Shown piece by piece: positions 1-12,750 of a stretch of 64,000 bases of DNA (position 1 is its first letter; the number at the start of each line of letters is the position of its first letter). The DNA comes from Hymenochaete sp. R1. Its lineage: Eukaryota > Basidiomycota > Agaricomycetes > Hymenochaetales > Hymenochaetaceae. The translations under genes were made by a program, and so were the position numbers. The stretch lies in NCBI GenBank assembly GCA_019400425.1, contig JAFREE010000134.1, forward strand, positions 1 to 64,000. The letters are read 5' to 3'. The notes beneath the pieces were generated by a model. The model had not been told where the DNA came from. It saw only the letters and a program-made list of their open reading frames with translations, and did not search any database.

Positions 1-453
1 AAGACAAAGAACAATATGACAAAGAAAGAAATGAAGTAAGCGGGTATGCTTGACTAAGCATATGAATGGTGTTGAACTGTAACAGCACCCACATGGGGAA
101 TAGTCAGTTATAATAGGTAGGTCTACTGGATAAGAAGAGTGAGTGAGAGGGTTGTGTGGTAGAGGGGAATGATTAGGTAATATAAAAGGAGAAATAAAGG
201 AAATAAAAAAGCATTAAAAGTGGAAAATGTGTCACAATCAATGAACTTCTAAAGATTAGTCACTGACAGTTCTCAGTAATATTACATACTGTATTAGATG
301 TGCTTTAAGTCCAAATCAGTGTACATTTGTCCAATAATGTCTAAATCTCCTATATATAGCAACATAACCAAATGCTCTTCAAAACATTGACCAGGCAGAA
401 TTAAACTAGACAGCAAGTAAATAGCAATATCACCAATATCACCACCCTCTGAT
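1..453. other. AT-rich flank with no gene seen
   Basis: No open frame of useful length or recognisable product is visible. The stretch is AT-rich and lies downstream of the stop codon of the minus-strand membrane-protein gene, so its right part probably includes that gene's 3' UTR. Confidence 0.5.
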
Positions 454-3400
454 TCAAACTACCATAGTAAGGTGATCATCAGGCAGAAACATGCCTTCAA
501 ATTCATCCATTGTTTGACCAATAACACCAAATGCACCCTGAGCGATGCATCCTAAGAAGTTAAGTTCTTGTATCACTCCTTTCATCGTCAATGCGTAGGC
601 AAAGAACAGCAATTGCCGCGATCCGCGCACATCGCGGTTTTTGACAATGTCCAGGTTCCTGATAGCTTCAACCTGTGCACATTGAGTAAATGGTCGCTAC
701 TTCTACACAACAAAACTCACAAGTCGTTGTCGCGAGGCTTCCGCAGGTGGCAGGTAGGGCGGAAGAGGTGTCTTCAATTTGAAAGAGGCGGAGAGCACCG
801 AGAAATACAAGATGACATTTCCCACCATCTCACGCCGTTCTCTGTTTACGGGTACAACAAAGTCTTTCCTGACCGAAGTAAACCTAGACGTGAATTAAGC
901 AAGTGCTAAGTTCTGAAATAGAATGTCTTCTCACCACTCTTCCCTTGTCGTCACGCAGCGCATGCTATGCAGCCTATCCAGAATTGTCTGGAGGCTCGTC
1001 AGAATACTTCGATACAACGAGACCGGGAAAGGTCCTTTCAAGCGTGGTTCGTGCTGCGTCTGCTTGAGAAGAGTTTGGAGTTCGATCAGTTTGACTTGCA
1101 AGTGCAATTCCCTGGTTTTCAGAGGTTAGATAAAGTCAACCACTCGCGACTATAACAACGTACATTGCCATGAATGTTTGGATCGAGTCATTCAATTTGT
1201 CTCCATGATGTACACGAAGTAAGTCAGTTGTCTCGTTGGGGCTAGTTGGTTCGGAATCTGACCCTTCATAGGGAGTAGCGTCTCGTGCAATACCGTCCAC
1301 CGCATCAAATGCTGCCCTCTGCAAAACCACTTTTGATGAAGAAAGTCGCACGAGGATTCCAGAATTCGCCGCAACAAGATGAGTGTAAAGCCACCCCAAG
1401 TTAAGACAGAATCTACCATCTCATCAGCCGCTGTAGGAACGAAGAAACATTTTCTGGGACTCACTCGCTCAACTCTTTACCCAATTCACGACGCGCTTCC
1501 GCAGGCCACCAAAAGCGAGATACCAGACCAGCGTATATGACCCCGATTGCGACGGATAGAGAGCGGTAATAAGCTATATTGACAACTGAAATATCTCTTT
1601 GGCGAATATTGTAGCTACAAACTTATTAGCCCGAGTCGTGGCACAATACCTCGTATAACGGCTCACCAGTAAAGGCACGTCAAATTGTAAGTCAGCAAGA
1701 TGAAGCGGCCACTCGATGCATATTCGGGTTTTGCAACAATATAATAGAAACAAGGAATAGAGAAGAAGAATCCGAATATGGATAATGCTATAGGATTCTC
1801 AGGGAGCAAACTGAAAATGCCAGTCGCTACGGCAGCACCCAATCTAGAGACAAATTATGAGTCATCCTGACAGGTAGTCGACAGGACGCACAAGGTACCC
1901 AGAACTCGGTGAAGGCTGAGGAAATTTGTCTGACGGATTTATCAGTCTCGTTATTCGTTCGTAAGAGTGGTTGACTTACCGCGCCAATTGTCGGAGAAAT
2001 GACCACAAAATACTGATCGAGAGTTTAGGCAATTTAACAGATAAATAATTTAATGCCCACCGATATAAGAGCCCACTCCCCTCTATATTCGACAAAATAA
2101 GGTCGAGTAGTGTCGAAAAACGCGGGTGCGGCCAGAACCGCAGTCGCCATTCCAGCCTTAAACGCGTACTTAACGTTTTTCTGCTTAATGATTTCGCCGA
2201 GGTACCATATCCGTTGTCCCAAACGCGTCCAAAAACCCAAACCTTCTTGTCCAGGAGTAAGCATGGTGTTAGGCGCATGTGGCCGTACTTTAGGGAAAAC
2301 CAGAGGTTTACGGTTCGCCAAAGGTTTGATAAGTGTACCTATGTGGATTTGGTTAGATCAATCTATTTTCCCCATCACTAATAGAAACCACTCACTCAAT
2401 CTCTTCCTCAGAGTAGGTCGCTTCGCTGCTTTCGGATGAGCATGCGAACTGAATAATCGACCTTTCAGATTCGAGATAGAAAATAACTTGGAAAGACCGT
2501 CCAAAAGTCGCCTCTTCTGTGATGCACGCTCAAGCTCATAGATCCTACACATGGCATCAGCCAAACTCGAAAGCTCCTTCGCAAATTCTTGCAACGTAAA
2601 TATGAAGCTATTATTTCCGTGAGTTTCTGTTATCACTTCCAGAATTACCAGATAGAACTTACAAGTAGACTTGGAAAACAGTCTCATCCGCGCCGGATCT
2701 CTCTAGAAGTCCTTTGGCGCTAGTATGCATATCGTCCATATTGTCACCATGCATTTGAGACAATGACAGTGATTCTGATACAATAAGGTTGCTTCGACGA
2801 TAAACGCGCATCAGGGCATGATTCGAGGTGCTCTCGAACGAAAAGAGCGCTCGGTGCAGGTCCTCCGTGAGGTCAAACACTCGCTGTATTTGATCGTCTT
2901 CAAAACCTGGTTGTGAGAATGTCTTCTCTAGGCATCGAAGCGTCGAGGTGCAAGATTTCTTGGTATCAAAAGCATTAATATTAACAAACGCAGTCTGACT
3001 CGATAACAACTTACCGAAAGTGACCGCAACGGAGGGCCCATATCATCAACGAGCTCTTCGAACGCAATGGCAGACACCTGCAGATTCTCGGTAGACTCGG
3101 ACTTCTTCATATCGGATGCTCCTAATGTCGTCTCAGATTTGCTCCGACTAAGGCTGCCTCTTAAATCCGTGTTCCTGAGATATATCCGGCCATCTTGAGC
3201 GGCCTGCGCGAGCTCAACTTGAAGTCGGGTGCCACTACGAAGACCATTCAGGTGCTGAGCCAGACGATTCAAGCATCCAACGGCATCAATATGGGCTTGG
3301 AGTGCGACTTTGTTGCCAATGTATTCGGCGCGAGACTCTGATAGATTTTTCTTTAGCGCCGTAAAAGAGGCTTGATGGCTATCGATAGCAGCCTGCAGCT

Positions 3401-4845
3401 GCTTCGAGGATGGTGCCTGCTCTCGGACAGAGTCGAAAATGAGGAACGTGCTGGTCAAGAGTTCCAATAATGTCGCAAAGGACGTGAGGCTACGCGACAT
3501 GCCCTTACGGAGATTTTTCGAAGCTGATTGTGGCCAGAGCAGAACGCATACGATATTTGAAACAATGGCCCCTGCTAGGACAATGCGCAATACAGCCAAA
3601 AGCGTACGAACGCCACCCTCCTTCACTACACTGAAAAGCTCATGAGACTCACGCACGATAAAAAGTATATGTAGTACTTACACAGTGAAGATAATAATAG
3701 TCATCATGCTGCAAGCTGGTCCGTCGTGAGAAGGTATATTCCACAACCAGTGGAAGGATAGACCCACCAGTATTGAAAGATGGCTTTCCCATCCAGACCT
3801 TCATGCCTGCTATCACCGTCATGCCCAATCCAATCCAAACGATGACTACCAAGTCCGCCAACCATTCCCAACCTTGATTAACGTCGATCCACCAGAACAT
3901 CGCCATGCTCCCCAGACTAACAAAGGAGGACCAAAAGATCCCGAAGAAGCAGAACACGTCGGCCTCCAGCATCCCTCCTACTGTCTTCGCGGGATTAAAA
4001 TAGACAGCACTATAATTTCAATTAGTCTTTTGAGTTTCACAAACAGATATAGGAACGCACACGGTCGCAACCATATGGCCAGATGGCGAAGGTGTCCTAT
4101 CGCCATCAGACGTTATGCTTCCTAATAAGTGAGAGAAGGGTGTGATATACGTGAACAGCGACGCGATGAAGTATGCGACGGCACATTTGAGAATGTTCCT
4201 TTGAAGCGGCGTCAGGTCCACCACCGTATGCCAGTCAAAGTATCTGACTTTTGAGAAGACCGACGACGGTGATGGCGAGGTCCCTTCAACTGTATTCTCC
4301 TCCAACTCTTGCGAGCCCTCGTCCTCTGAATCGCCTGTGTTTGATAATGAGTCTGCCGATGCAGTTTCATGGTCGTCGTTCAACTCGGGAAATGTCTCCT
4401 GCACAGGCGACTGCACGACTGACGCGTTCCCTCCGTCTAAGACAGACCGTGGACGGCTCGGGACCGAATGAGTGGACGGCTCTCCAACAAACATAGAGCG
4501 CCTCGAAGTCCTTTTCTTCAACCTGATCGTTTGCCCGGGTTGCTTGAGCTGGCCGCCATCCTCCATGACCTGCCCGAACACCGTCCATTCCCGTTCTCGA
4601 GATTCTCCGCTTGGTTTCGCCCGAGCTTTCTTTGTGTTCGTGCTGGCCAAATTCGGTGGCACGCCTGGGTCTGTGATGCTCCTAGAACGTAGCGCAGGCC
4701 TTTTAGAAGGAGTTAGATACCGATGCGTCGACGAGTGAGGAAGTATAGGTGCATCGGAACCATTGCCACCTTCGGCGTTGTCTGGGCTCTGGGGGAAGCT
4801 CGTCGATAGCCCACGCTCATCTACGATCGAGACCCTTTGACTCAT
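454..4845 (-). CDS. BRE4-like aromatic-acid-exporter/FUSC-type membrane protein
   Basis: A multi-exon gene of roughly 1,100 residues. Residues 1 to about 220 are polar, Ser/Pro-rich and acidic, and probably disordered and cytosolic. The first membrane block follows (LKCAVAYFIASLFTYITPF, then PSGHMVATV-AVYFNPAKTVGG across the first intron, donor near 4062), then more hydrophobic segments near 3950-3800 and 3600-3520. A soluble helical middle (about 3400-2400) leads to a second membrane block: EWALIS, then ISPTIGA, then LGAAVATGIFSLLPENP near 2060-1780. The C-terminus contains a conserved-looking stretch with QHEPRLKGP near 1050 and ends at the stop at 454-456. This order matches the fungal ArAE_2_N plus ArAE_2/DUF2421 proteins, which include yeast Bre4. 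Family members are ER or plasma-membrane proteins linked to brefeldin A sensitivity; the substrate is unknown. Small exons near 2000-1870 and the last intron near 700 were placed by frame continuity. The start at 4845 is the first ATG. Confidence 0.85.
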
Positions 4846-5157
4846 AGCCGAGTCTTTTGGATGCTGCTCAGATTTTCACTTGTTCTGGTAGGTGAAAGAG
4901 GGAGAGAGGAGGGAATCTTTGGTGGAGGGCGCTCACTTAGGCTTTCGGAGTAAGAGCGCAGACGCGCGTTTCTGGGAATTCGCTAAATCCGAAGAACACC
5001 GCTAGAGCTCCTGTGGCGCACAAATATTCATATACGCTCGTACAACTCTCGTAAGTTTAGTGAAATACTTTGCAAAATCGTAGAAATCGTGAACGTCATT
5101 AAAGACTGCTCATACTCAGTGTCACCGTGAATCTCGAAGACAAGCAGAGAAAGGAAA
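4846..5157. other. Short spacer: promoter of the BRE4-like gene
   Basis: This 312-bp stretch separates the start of the minus-strand membrane-protein gene from the stop codon of the next minus-strand gene. It must hold the promoter of the former and the 3' end of the latter. No further coding signal is visible. Confidence 0.5.
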
Positions 5158-7442
5158 CTATTGTATCGCAGGAGCGACCCACATCAAATCCTCGTTCTTC
5201 CCTACGACATCCGCCACATCACTACTATACTCATCCTCGCCTTCACTGAGTGCCGTCGCTGTTGCAGCCCAATAATCGTTCGCCATCTGCGCCTGTAATC
5301 TGATATTCGCTCCTCGGTCCCGTAAAAACTTCAGCATTTCACGTGCATCACGCCAACCACGTAACTCCCTTTCAATCGTACCACTGGAGGCACCATCTCC
5401 AGCTTTCAGACGTGGCGTTCCGCTAAACCCTCCATACTGTGCAGCTAGATGGTTGCTAGCATATATACGCTTTCCTTCGGCCGTTTCTTCAAGCTCTGCA
5501 AAGAAGGAAGACAGAGCAAGGACAGCCCTTGCTCTCGCTCTCAGGACGTGGCGAACTAGACGACGTGTCGGTGGACGCCTTTTCCGACGATCCGATAACT
5601 GATCTGTCTCTGAGCTCGAAGGTGGCAACGGCGCGGATGAAGATGATGGCGACTGCGCTGACCCATCTGAGGAACTACTGTCTTTCTTGTCGATCCATGG
5701 ACTCGCTGCTGGCGTTGCTGGTACAAGATACTGTTGTAACGCGGCTAACGAAAGCTCGGATCTCTTTGGTGCCCAGATGCCGACAAGTACACGCCAAGCA
5801 GCCATGAGTTGTTTCGCGCTAACAAAAAAAATTAACAAATGCAATTGGATTCAAGAAATAGAAACTCAACTCACTGGTTGTAGTTATCTGATATTCGCCC
5901 CGTAAGGTCTCAGTCGATTGGCAGAGAGTGATCGATATGACTCACCATCAATTATTCTCACATGATATATGGCAAATAACCAGACAGTAAAAAATGCGAT
6001 AATTCCCGCAATAGGCGTATACCCAAAGAGCGCCCAGAGGAATGCAAACGAAACGGGATAAATAAAAAGTAAGAAAAGGAGCCCGAACACGACCTTATTC
6101 TGCGCCTGCGTTTCTTCCTCGTGTTCAACAGCACGAGCAGCAGCTTGAGCAGCAAGGTAAGCCGGCAAATGCACGAGCATAGGAATGAGGAAGAACGGCA
6201 ATCGTATAAGAACGGCAAGTGTATCGCGAGATAGAATAAAAAGTGTCCGTAATCGGGAAGGAAGGGTCTCGGCGCGCCTGGGATCCAGTGATCTTGGCAG
6301 AGGAAGCGAGGATAAGTCCGAGTTCGTCAACTTGGACGACTGAAGCAGCGAGTAGTACTCCAAAAGCCGCTTCTTCACCATGACGCTGTTAGAGGTGACA
6401 TCAGGGGTGGAGAAAAGGTCGACGAGTCTACCCAGACGTTCCGTAATAAGCCTTAAGTTCACAATTCAGAAGTGCAGAAACGACATCTGCTTACGTCTGT
6501 GAGACGACGACAAAGTCATCCAAGTGCACACTCCGGCCTTTCTCCCAAAGAAGGCTTCGAGCCATTCTTGCGATGAACATGGTATCCCAATCTGGCGCAT
6601 TGATGGTCATTCGCGTGAGCTCGCCTTCAATGCGCTGCGTTAGACGCTTGACCGCAGCACGAGGTTCGCCCTCAACGCTCGACAGAAACTGGTCTTCGTA
6701 GTCGGTCATCGAAATTGGTTCTCCAAACCTAGCAAGACGGTTCGACATGTTTGGGTCAAGAATCGATGAAACACGCACTCGATGATGACTTCGCTCCTAT
6801 ACTTTGTTTTATTCGTATAAACAATGGCAGCGGGCACGACCAAAAGCTCTCTATCTGAAGCTTTATTATCATTTTCCTTGGACCATTTCATGTATTCTAA
6901 AGCACTCCACGAGGCACCGTCCTTCACTTGCATGATACGCGGCTCTGTATAACTCGTGCCTTCAGGAAACAATGCGACGGCCTCTTCATTAGCGAGCACT
7001 TCGAATGTGCCTTTGAACAAAACGCGATTATCCTTGCTCTTGCGTTCCACCGGGATATTCCCAGAGCTTAGAAGCACTTGCTTGAGTATCGGGTTTGCAA
7101 AAAGAGTAGCTTTCGTCCAGTAATTAAGGATACGTCGGTGCGGAAAGTTGGACGCTAGCCAGGCGTTAGTTAGTCTGTGCCTCGGTCTACGAAGCTTGCA
7201 TAACACTCACAGAGCACGGCAGGGTCGAGCATCATGTTATGGTGTGTTGCAACACTATGTATGATAATAAGCTTGATAAATAAGGCAACGAAGATATGAA
7301 ACGTTCGGTGCACGCACACGATCATGGGTCCGTCTTTCGGCACATTCTCCTCACCAATTATATGAACTTCGGAGAAGAAGGACCACACAGCCCAGCCTGC
7401 GAGCCTCCTCAATACCCTATGAAGTACCTTGTTCTGCGTCAT
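5158..7442 (-). CDS. Glycerolipid acyltransferase (PlsC fold, SCT1/GPT2-like)
   Basis: A protein of about 670 residues in at least six exons. The N-terminus carries a membrane-proximal helix and GEENVPKDGPMIV. After a short intron comes the acyltransferase motif I, THHNMMLDP, with the catalytic H-x4-D. Motif III is FPEGTSYTEP (near 6960). A later exon has INAPDWDTMFIARMAR, a segment typical of the fungal SCT1/GPT2-type glycerol-3-phosphate/dihydroxyacetone-phosphate acyltransferases. Two or three strongly hydrophobic segments follow (near 6200 and 6090-5960), and the C-terminal tail is polar and Ser-rich. These features indicate an ER enzyme acylating a glycerol phosphate in phospholipid and triacylglycerol synthesis; the exact acceptor (G3P or lysophosphatidate) cannot be read from sequence. 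One intron near 5909-5945 would be only 37 nt and is the weakest junction. Start: the first ATG, 7440-7442. Confidence 0.85.
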
Positions 7443-8175
7443 AGCCAGGCTGCTGTCGACGTTAGTTCGGTGCAGATGGAGGACGGAAGGGAAAGACCAT
7501 CAACAGCGAGTACTAGTGCATGGATGAAAGTCGCGTAGAAAGGGAAACACGCTCCAGTAGTCAAATGTCACGTGCTAAGTTCCCACCCCGAGCGGACCGA
7601 ATAGGCTTGCCAGTGCTTCCTAACGCACTCACTTACCAACAAACCATCAGTTTTCGACTTGTCCTTTACTACTTGAACTTCGGGAAGCAGGAATACTACG
7701 GAATAGGCAGGAACCCGGACTCTCCCCATGAATCCTTCAAGCAGAACGGATTTTATGCGACCTACGAAGGGAAATCGGTAGTTGGCCATTATGCACGTAT
7801 TGCATACTCCAGGCTTCAGCCCCATACCCTATCGAGAACGCACACCCCCTTCTCCCAAATGTGCTCAAATCAATTACGCTAGGTTTGCTCATTCGAGTAC
7901 AAATGACGTGCAATCGACTCGTTATTCGCAGATCGCACAAGGCAGTATACAAACTAAGGTTTTCACGTAGAGAAGTGTGTTGTCTCTCACGCCTCTTGAC
8001 CTTTGCTCCTGCAACTCATGAAGTAAGTGCCAACTTGGACCCCTGACCGCGCAAGGCTAATTAGCGCATTTCTTTGCTTCACCTGGACCGAATTCAGATA
8101 CAATAGCTTCATAATGCAAATGTTCGACTCTCTTTCAGAACTCTTCCCTTTCTTGTTCCACTTGTCGCTCCCGGA
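7443..8175. other. Divergent intergenic region
   Basis: A 733-bp region between two genes that start in opposite directions, so it should carry both promoters. Short frames here (for example 7568-7825 minus) show no recognisable motif and no splice partners. I treat them as chance. Confidence 0.5.
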
Positions 8176-8998
8176 ATGTCTCAACGTTCCGAGTCACCGA
8201 ATGTCAAAATTGTCAAGTACACTGGCGAAGCATTCACAAAGGTCGATGGACACTTCTCTAAAAGAATCGACAAGATACTCATCGAGTTTGCTGAGGACCA
8301 GAGGGTCCCTACTCACCTCAAGGACGTAGTGACAGACTCTGGTATGAGATAATATCCCTCCCTGCCCCTCGCCAGAAGCGACTGGGAGATCCCTCTTCAT
8401 CCTAAGCGATCCTCTAACGTCGACCTAATAGATTTAGAATACCTCAAGAGGGAAGTGAGCGACTTATCTGTACGTAAGGATAATGGGGTGTACCTTGTGT
8501 CTGGTAAGTTCACCTTGTTCTTTCCATCACGGTCGAAAATGCGAAATTCAGTAGAATCTCAATCTGATTTACGTCGTCGTGTTAGGCACACTACATCGGA
8601 AATGTATACTAGGGTACGAATTCACGCAGGCATGCGGCGAGCCATGCGCATGGCAGGAGACTCGCAAATTTGAGTCCAATATAGGGAGACGAGGTAGCAT
8701 TGACTTGATCCTCGTGGAGTTCTTGAGATACATGGCGAACGCTAGACAAGAAGAACTAATCCGTCATAATAATGATCTTATCAAGGCTCGAGACACCGCA
8801 ACGAGACCTGAGACAGTGACACATGCAGTTCCTTTAATTAAAAAGTGCCCCGTCCTCGAGAAAGCTTGCACCTCGCAGTTGGACAAAGTTGAAGCCTGGA
8901 TAAAGCTCGAGGAGAGTCTCTTGATCAAACAAGAGGATCATATCCATCGCCTTCTAGCTGGGATCTCGGTGCCCGTCCTGAAGCCCGAGCAGAAATAG
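8176..8998 (+). CDS. Unrecognised three-exon family 1, member A (216 aa)
   Basis: I do not recognise the function. Exons 8176-8341, 8432-8503 and 8586-8998 join in frame (651 nt). Both introns have GT-AG ends and split a codon after its first base. Exon 1 carries IVKYTGEAF and a predicted beta-rich stretch (KILIEFAEDQRVP); exon 2 begins DLEYLKREV; exon 3 has HRKCILGY, a Cys-rich piece (QACGEPCAW), then SIDLILVEFL and a long helical C-terminal half. The tandem neighbour B matches all these blocks (VEF, VP, YLKD, DLIL), which confirms the model. Four further relatives lie near 27, 38, 39 and 40.5 kb. No signal peptide or membrane span is seen, so the product is probably intracellular. The ATG is the first in frame and is supported by the Y-T-G motif lying 15 residues in, as in B. 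Confidence 0.8.
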
Positions 8999-9459
8999 TC
9001 CTCATCTCTGATATAACTTGGAAATCGTGTATCTCGATTCTGTTTTCCTGAATGCTACATGATATCCACTTCTTGTCGAACTGAAATATTCGCGTTGCTG
9101 ACTTTCCGAGTATGTCCAAATCACCTCGACCTCCTGTTGCGTCGTTACTGAATCACGGAAGCTACCAGGCTGTTATTGCTTATCAGCAACATGCAAAATA
9201 GTATGACCTGAATTTGCTCAGGTCCAAGAAGTGGACCTCTGAGTCGCCACGGGACTTTGCAGGAGGTGCCACATTCAATCCCATGAGTACTAGAAGCTCT
9301 CCGCCTCGGATTCTAAGGTGAAGTTGCATAAGTAAAGAGGGTACGCGTTCCTTTGCCTTCTCAGAAAACCTCTTGGGGACTTGGCTCTCTACTTCTACAT
9401 ATAATAAACGCCCTTTTCTAGCTCAATCGACATTTCCCCCGCCACATCCAGCATTCATA
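8999..9459. other. Spacer between tandem members A and B
   Basis: A 461-bp stretch between two same-strand paralogues. Apart from the TATA-like motif close to its right end I see no structure in it. The short minus-strand frame at 8925-9119 is mostly antisense to member A. Confidence 0.5.
9397..9407 (+). promoter_or_regulatory. TATA-like element upstream of member B
   Basis: An ACATATAATAA motif lies about 55 bp before the ATG of member B and is followed by a pyrimidine-rich run just before the start codon. This is a plausible core promoter with a short 5' leader. No experimental support exists. Confidence 0.35.
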
Positions 9460-10414
9460 ATGTCCCAAAGCTCTCGATCTCACCAGCTCAAGACTATCAA
9501 ATATACTGGTATAGCAACGACCAAAATTGGCAAGCACTTCACCAAAGGCGTGAATGAAATCAGGGTCGAGTTTGATGAAAAGCAAAAGGTTCCTCAATAC
9601 TTGAAAGACTCTAATGCAATAACTGATGAAGGTACGATGTATCTTTCTCTAGACTCTCTCCTCTCTATCCTTCGAAGTTCGAACTACGAGCGGGCCTCTG
9701 ACTAGATCATAGAAATGGAATGGCTCAAGAAGGAAGTACGTGATATTCGAGTCACCTACACGAAGCACCGCGGTGAAAGAGAATACTTTATGTCTGGTAG
9801 ATACCGTCTCTTCGCCTTATCATGATTGAGTGTGCAAAGTTCCTTATTATACGGTCTCACTAGGTATCGTTGATATGAAATGCAGCGTGAAGGGTGATAA
9901 ATCTATAGGGGACATCGTAGGGGTTTGCGAATATGGCAAACAGCAAAAATTCCAGTCAAGCATAGGGAAGAAGGATGACATGGACTTGATACTCATTGAG
10001 TTCATGGGCATTGTAAATGACCGCAGGTTGGAAGATGCCAAGAAGCATAAAGAGATTGTTCAGGCACTCCTTGAGGCAATGGAAGGCGTCCAAGTCGATG
10101 CCGAGGTTGGGAAGGCAATCCGTGTCCGATGGGCGCAAGACTTTGACATTTGCTGCGCTTATGAATTGAAATACGACAAACTCGCTGACGCTAAGATGGA
10201 ATGGATGGAACAATGGGAGAGGATCTTGGATGTGGCTGAAGGCAAGTTGGATAGCGTTCTTTCAGAGCAATCGGAAGAGGAAGAAGCAAATCCCGAGAAG
10301 CCTGAAACGGCTGGCGGAAGCCAGAAACGGAAGAGGGAGGGTGACACCGGCAACCAGAAACCTGAAGTTGCTGCCGATAATGGTAACGCCAAACTTGCAA
10401 AGCGTAAGCCCTGA
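9460..10414 (+). CDS. Unrecognised three-exon family 1, member B (268 aa)
   Basis: Function unknown. Exons 9460-9631, 9713-9796 and 9864-10414 join in frame (807 nt), with both introns phase 1 as in A. Exon 1 has TIKYTGIATTKI and VEFDEKQKVPQYLKD; exon 2 begins EMEWLKKEV; exon 3 begins GIVDMKC, then SSIGKKDDMDLILIEFM and a helical region. B is the closest relative of A in this window and lies 461 bp downstream in the same direction, consistent with tandem duplication. It is longer than the other copies because of a charged tail: an acidic stretch (EQSEEEEANPEK) is followed by QKRKRE and KLAKRKP. These could act as nuclear localisation signals, but that is inference. The second exon was placed at the AG at 9711-9712, because the earlier AG at 9704-9705 breaks frame with A. 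Confidence 0.8.
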
Positions 10415-12750
10415 ATTCGCCAACAGTGATATAAACGCTACGTAGATGCTCCCCAGCTTTCTCCCGAACATTTGGCAATACTTTATGTATATATATAACT
10501 TGATTCATGAGAACTATCGATTTTCAAGTTGACTCCCGGATATAATTAATGCCCTTTGGAGTAGTCCTTGGGCCGCACTTGACTGCCCAGCGATATTTCG
10601 TATGCGGCACTTGGAACGAGTCGGTTATTTTTTAGGATGCATGGAATAGGCAGGTGTCCTTTAAGTTGCTATTTGTAGAGTCTCAAAATATCGCAACTCG
10701 GAATTATTGATGAGGGTTTCTGGAAGCAAAGTCGATGACAATGGAGGAAGTCCCGCGGAGCAGCCGTCATGTCAACACCTACATTTCCAAAACCAGCACT
10801 TTACTTGTATCGCAGCCAGTCTCCGATACTGAACAAGATGTGCTGTCCATTAGTAAATGTTCTAAATGCTACAACAATGTCCGTCAGTCCATGGTCTGTA
10901 ATACTCAAAAAAGAATGAACGCGTCGAATTCGAGACGCCGTCCCAAAATCGAAGTGAAGCAGACTTCGAGAACAAAAGCAAACTTATGCTTCGTCATCGA
11001 AATGAAAGAAGAAAAGGGGTTGAGGGTCGAAGGAGAAAAAGAAGAGGAGAAAGAAGAGAGAGAAGGGGGGGGGGGGGGGGGGTTAACGTCCAATGAGCGA
11101 TTATGGGCTATGATACATAAGGAAAAGGAGCGTCGTGGGTTGCCGTTAAACGAGCGAAAGCAGATTTACTCGAAAGCAAAATGAAAATAAAGATACACAA
11201 CAAGGCGTTGTCCGTTTTTTCTTTGTCCCGCACACACTGGTGCTTAAAAACTGGAAATTGAAGGGAAAGTGGGAAAGGTTAGAAACCGAAAGAGAGTCCG
11301 CTCGTAGTCAAAGAAGGAAGTTAGGAAGGAACAAGCGCAAAACGATGAGTTGGAAAAAAAGGCTCGGGGTAAAACATAGAATGGGGAGGGAAAACGTCCA
11401 AAGAGCGTCCATAGTGCAGTGTCCGTGTGCAATGTCTAAGGCATACAAATGTCCGCGATCCATAACCGTGAATAAAGAGAGAGCCTTCGATCCTCCTACC
11501 GTGAAGCGTGAGTACCAATCCTGAACAGCCTCCCGAAGTGAAACTTGCTCGGGATTATCGTCAGCTGAAAGTCGAAAAGAAAGGACAGAAGCATGAAAAT
11601 GAATGTGAAAGTCTCGCCATAATGGAGACTGAAGAGAACAACGCCAAAAAAAAAGGTCCGTGGCGTCCAGGTAGGGGGTGATAATGAAGGAAAGAAAACG
11701 AAGGTGACCCGCTCTACATACGCTGAAAATGTTTGAGGAATAGAGGGAAGAGTCCATTGCGACGCAGTGCAGTTGCAGCTCGATGCGCCCACTTGGGACG
11801 ATGAAAAGATATTAGCGAAACGTTAGTTGAAAAAAAAGTTTGGGGACGGAGGCTGGGATGGGGAAGAAGGTGGGGGATAGAATGGTGAAGTGTCCTTTGT
11901 AAATAAAGCGTAAGCGATAAAAATGATAAAGAGGGAACCTTTCGTGAATTGGCACGAATCGGATCATCGAACAGGAACGGATAAAGAGGAGGCGCATCGA
12001 AATCCGAAAACTAGTGGTAAAGGGGTCCATAAGTCCATGTTTCGTTAAAAAGCACATGCCATGAGGAGGATGAGTGAGTGAGGGAAACGCAAGTATTCCA
12101 ATCGATCGTCTCAACGAAAGAGTCCCATCGGTGACCCCAAAGCACCGTCGACGAAAACAGATGGTTGACGAGCCGTAGAGATCTAGCGTCCGCGAAGGAC
12201 CATAAGCGAGTCTTATTTCTAAAACTCGTTGATGGCACATTCCTCGGACAGCTTGAATAGCGGGGGCTGTGCTAGACCAGGATCGGGCTACCTATTTAGC
12301 TGACGAAACCCAATTTGACGCGGGTGGCTTCGGAAAGGGAGGTGGTGGTAGGTGCACGCACCGAGGAAGCTTATTCCCAGGCTTCCGTCAGCACCGGAGG
12401 TCGAAACACCACCACCACAGGCAACGATTTGCAAATCGGCTGGAAGGGATCTCGCAAAGAAGCGGATTGATGGAGAGGGCGTTACATGTATTTCGTAACT
12501 GAGGTGCGCAGAGGAGTTTGTAGAGTGCTGATGGGGGAAGGTTGAGGACGAGTTCCCCTTCATGTGCAGCGTAGCGAAAGCATCTATTATGAAAAGCGGG
12601 TAGGAATAAAAAAAGCAAAAAGGCGAAACATGAAAGCAAAATTGTTTGAATGACGAGATGAAGGTGCGAATCATTGTCCAAACGGAAGCGGATGTGACAC
12701 ACAGTTGGGCCCAAGGACAAGCCAGTGGCGTTCTGTGGGTTTAAATCGGC
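10415..12750. other. Convergent intergenic region, purine-rich on the plus strand
   Basis: This 2.3-kb stretch lies between the 3' ends of member B and the minus-strand regulator. It has long purine-rich runs on the plus strand. The frames seen here (10735-11184 plus, 11308-11757 minus, 11812-12240 minus) are biased low-complexity translations with no family motifs, so I do not call them genes. It contains an 18-G homopolymer. Confidence 0.5.
11065..11082 (+). repeat. Poly-G tract of 18
   Basis: An uninterrupted run of 18 G follows a GA-rich run. Such tracts are unstable and G-quadruplex-capable, and the exact length may be a sequencing estimate. Confidence 0.9.

Noticed and set aside
7568..7825. 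A minus-strand 85-codon frame upstream of the acyltransferase gene, considered as an extra 5' exon.
   Set aside because: No donor or acceptor joins it in frame to the ATG at 7442, and the acyltransferase N-terminus is complete without it.
10735..12240. Several frames of 90-150 codons on both strands.
   Set aside because: They come from purine-rich low-complexity sequence, have biased composition, no family motifs and no splice partners.
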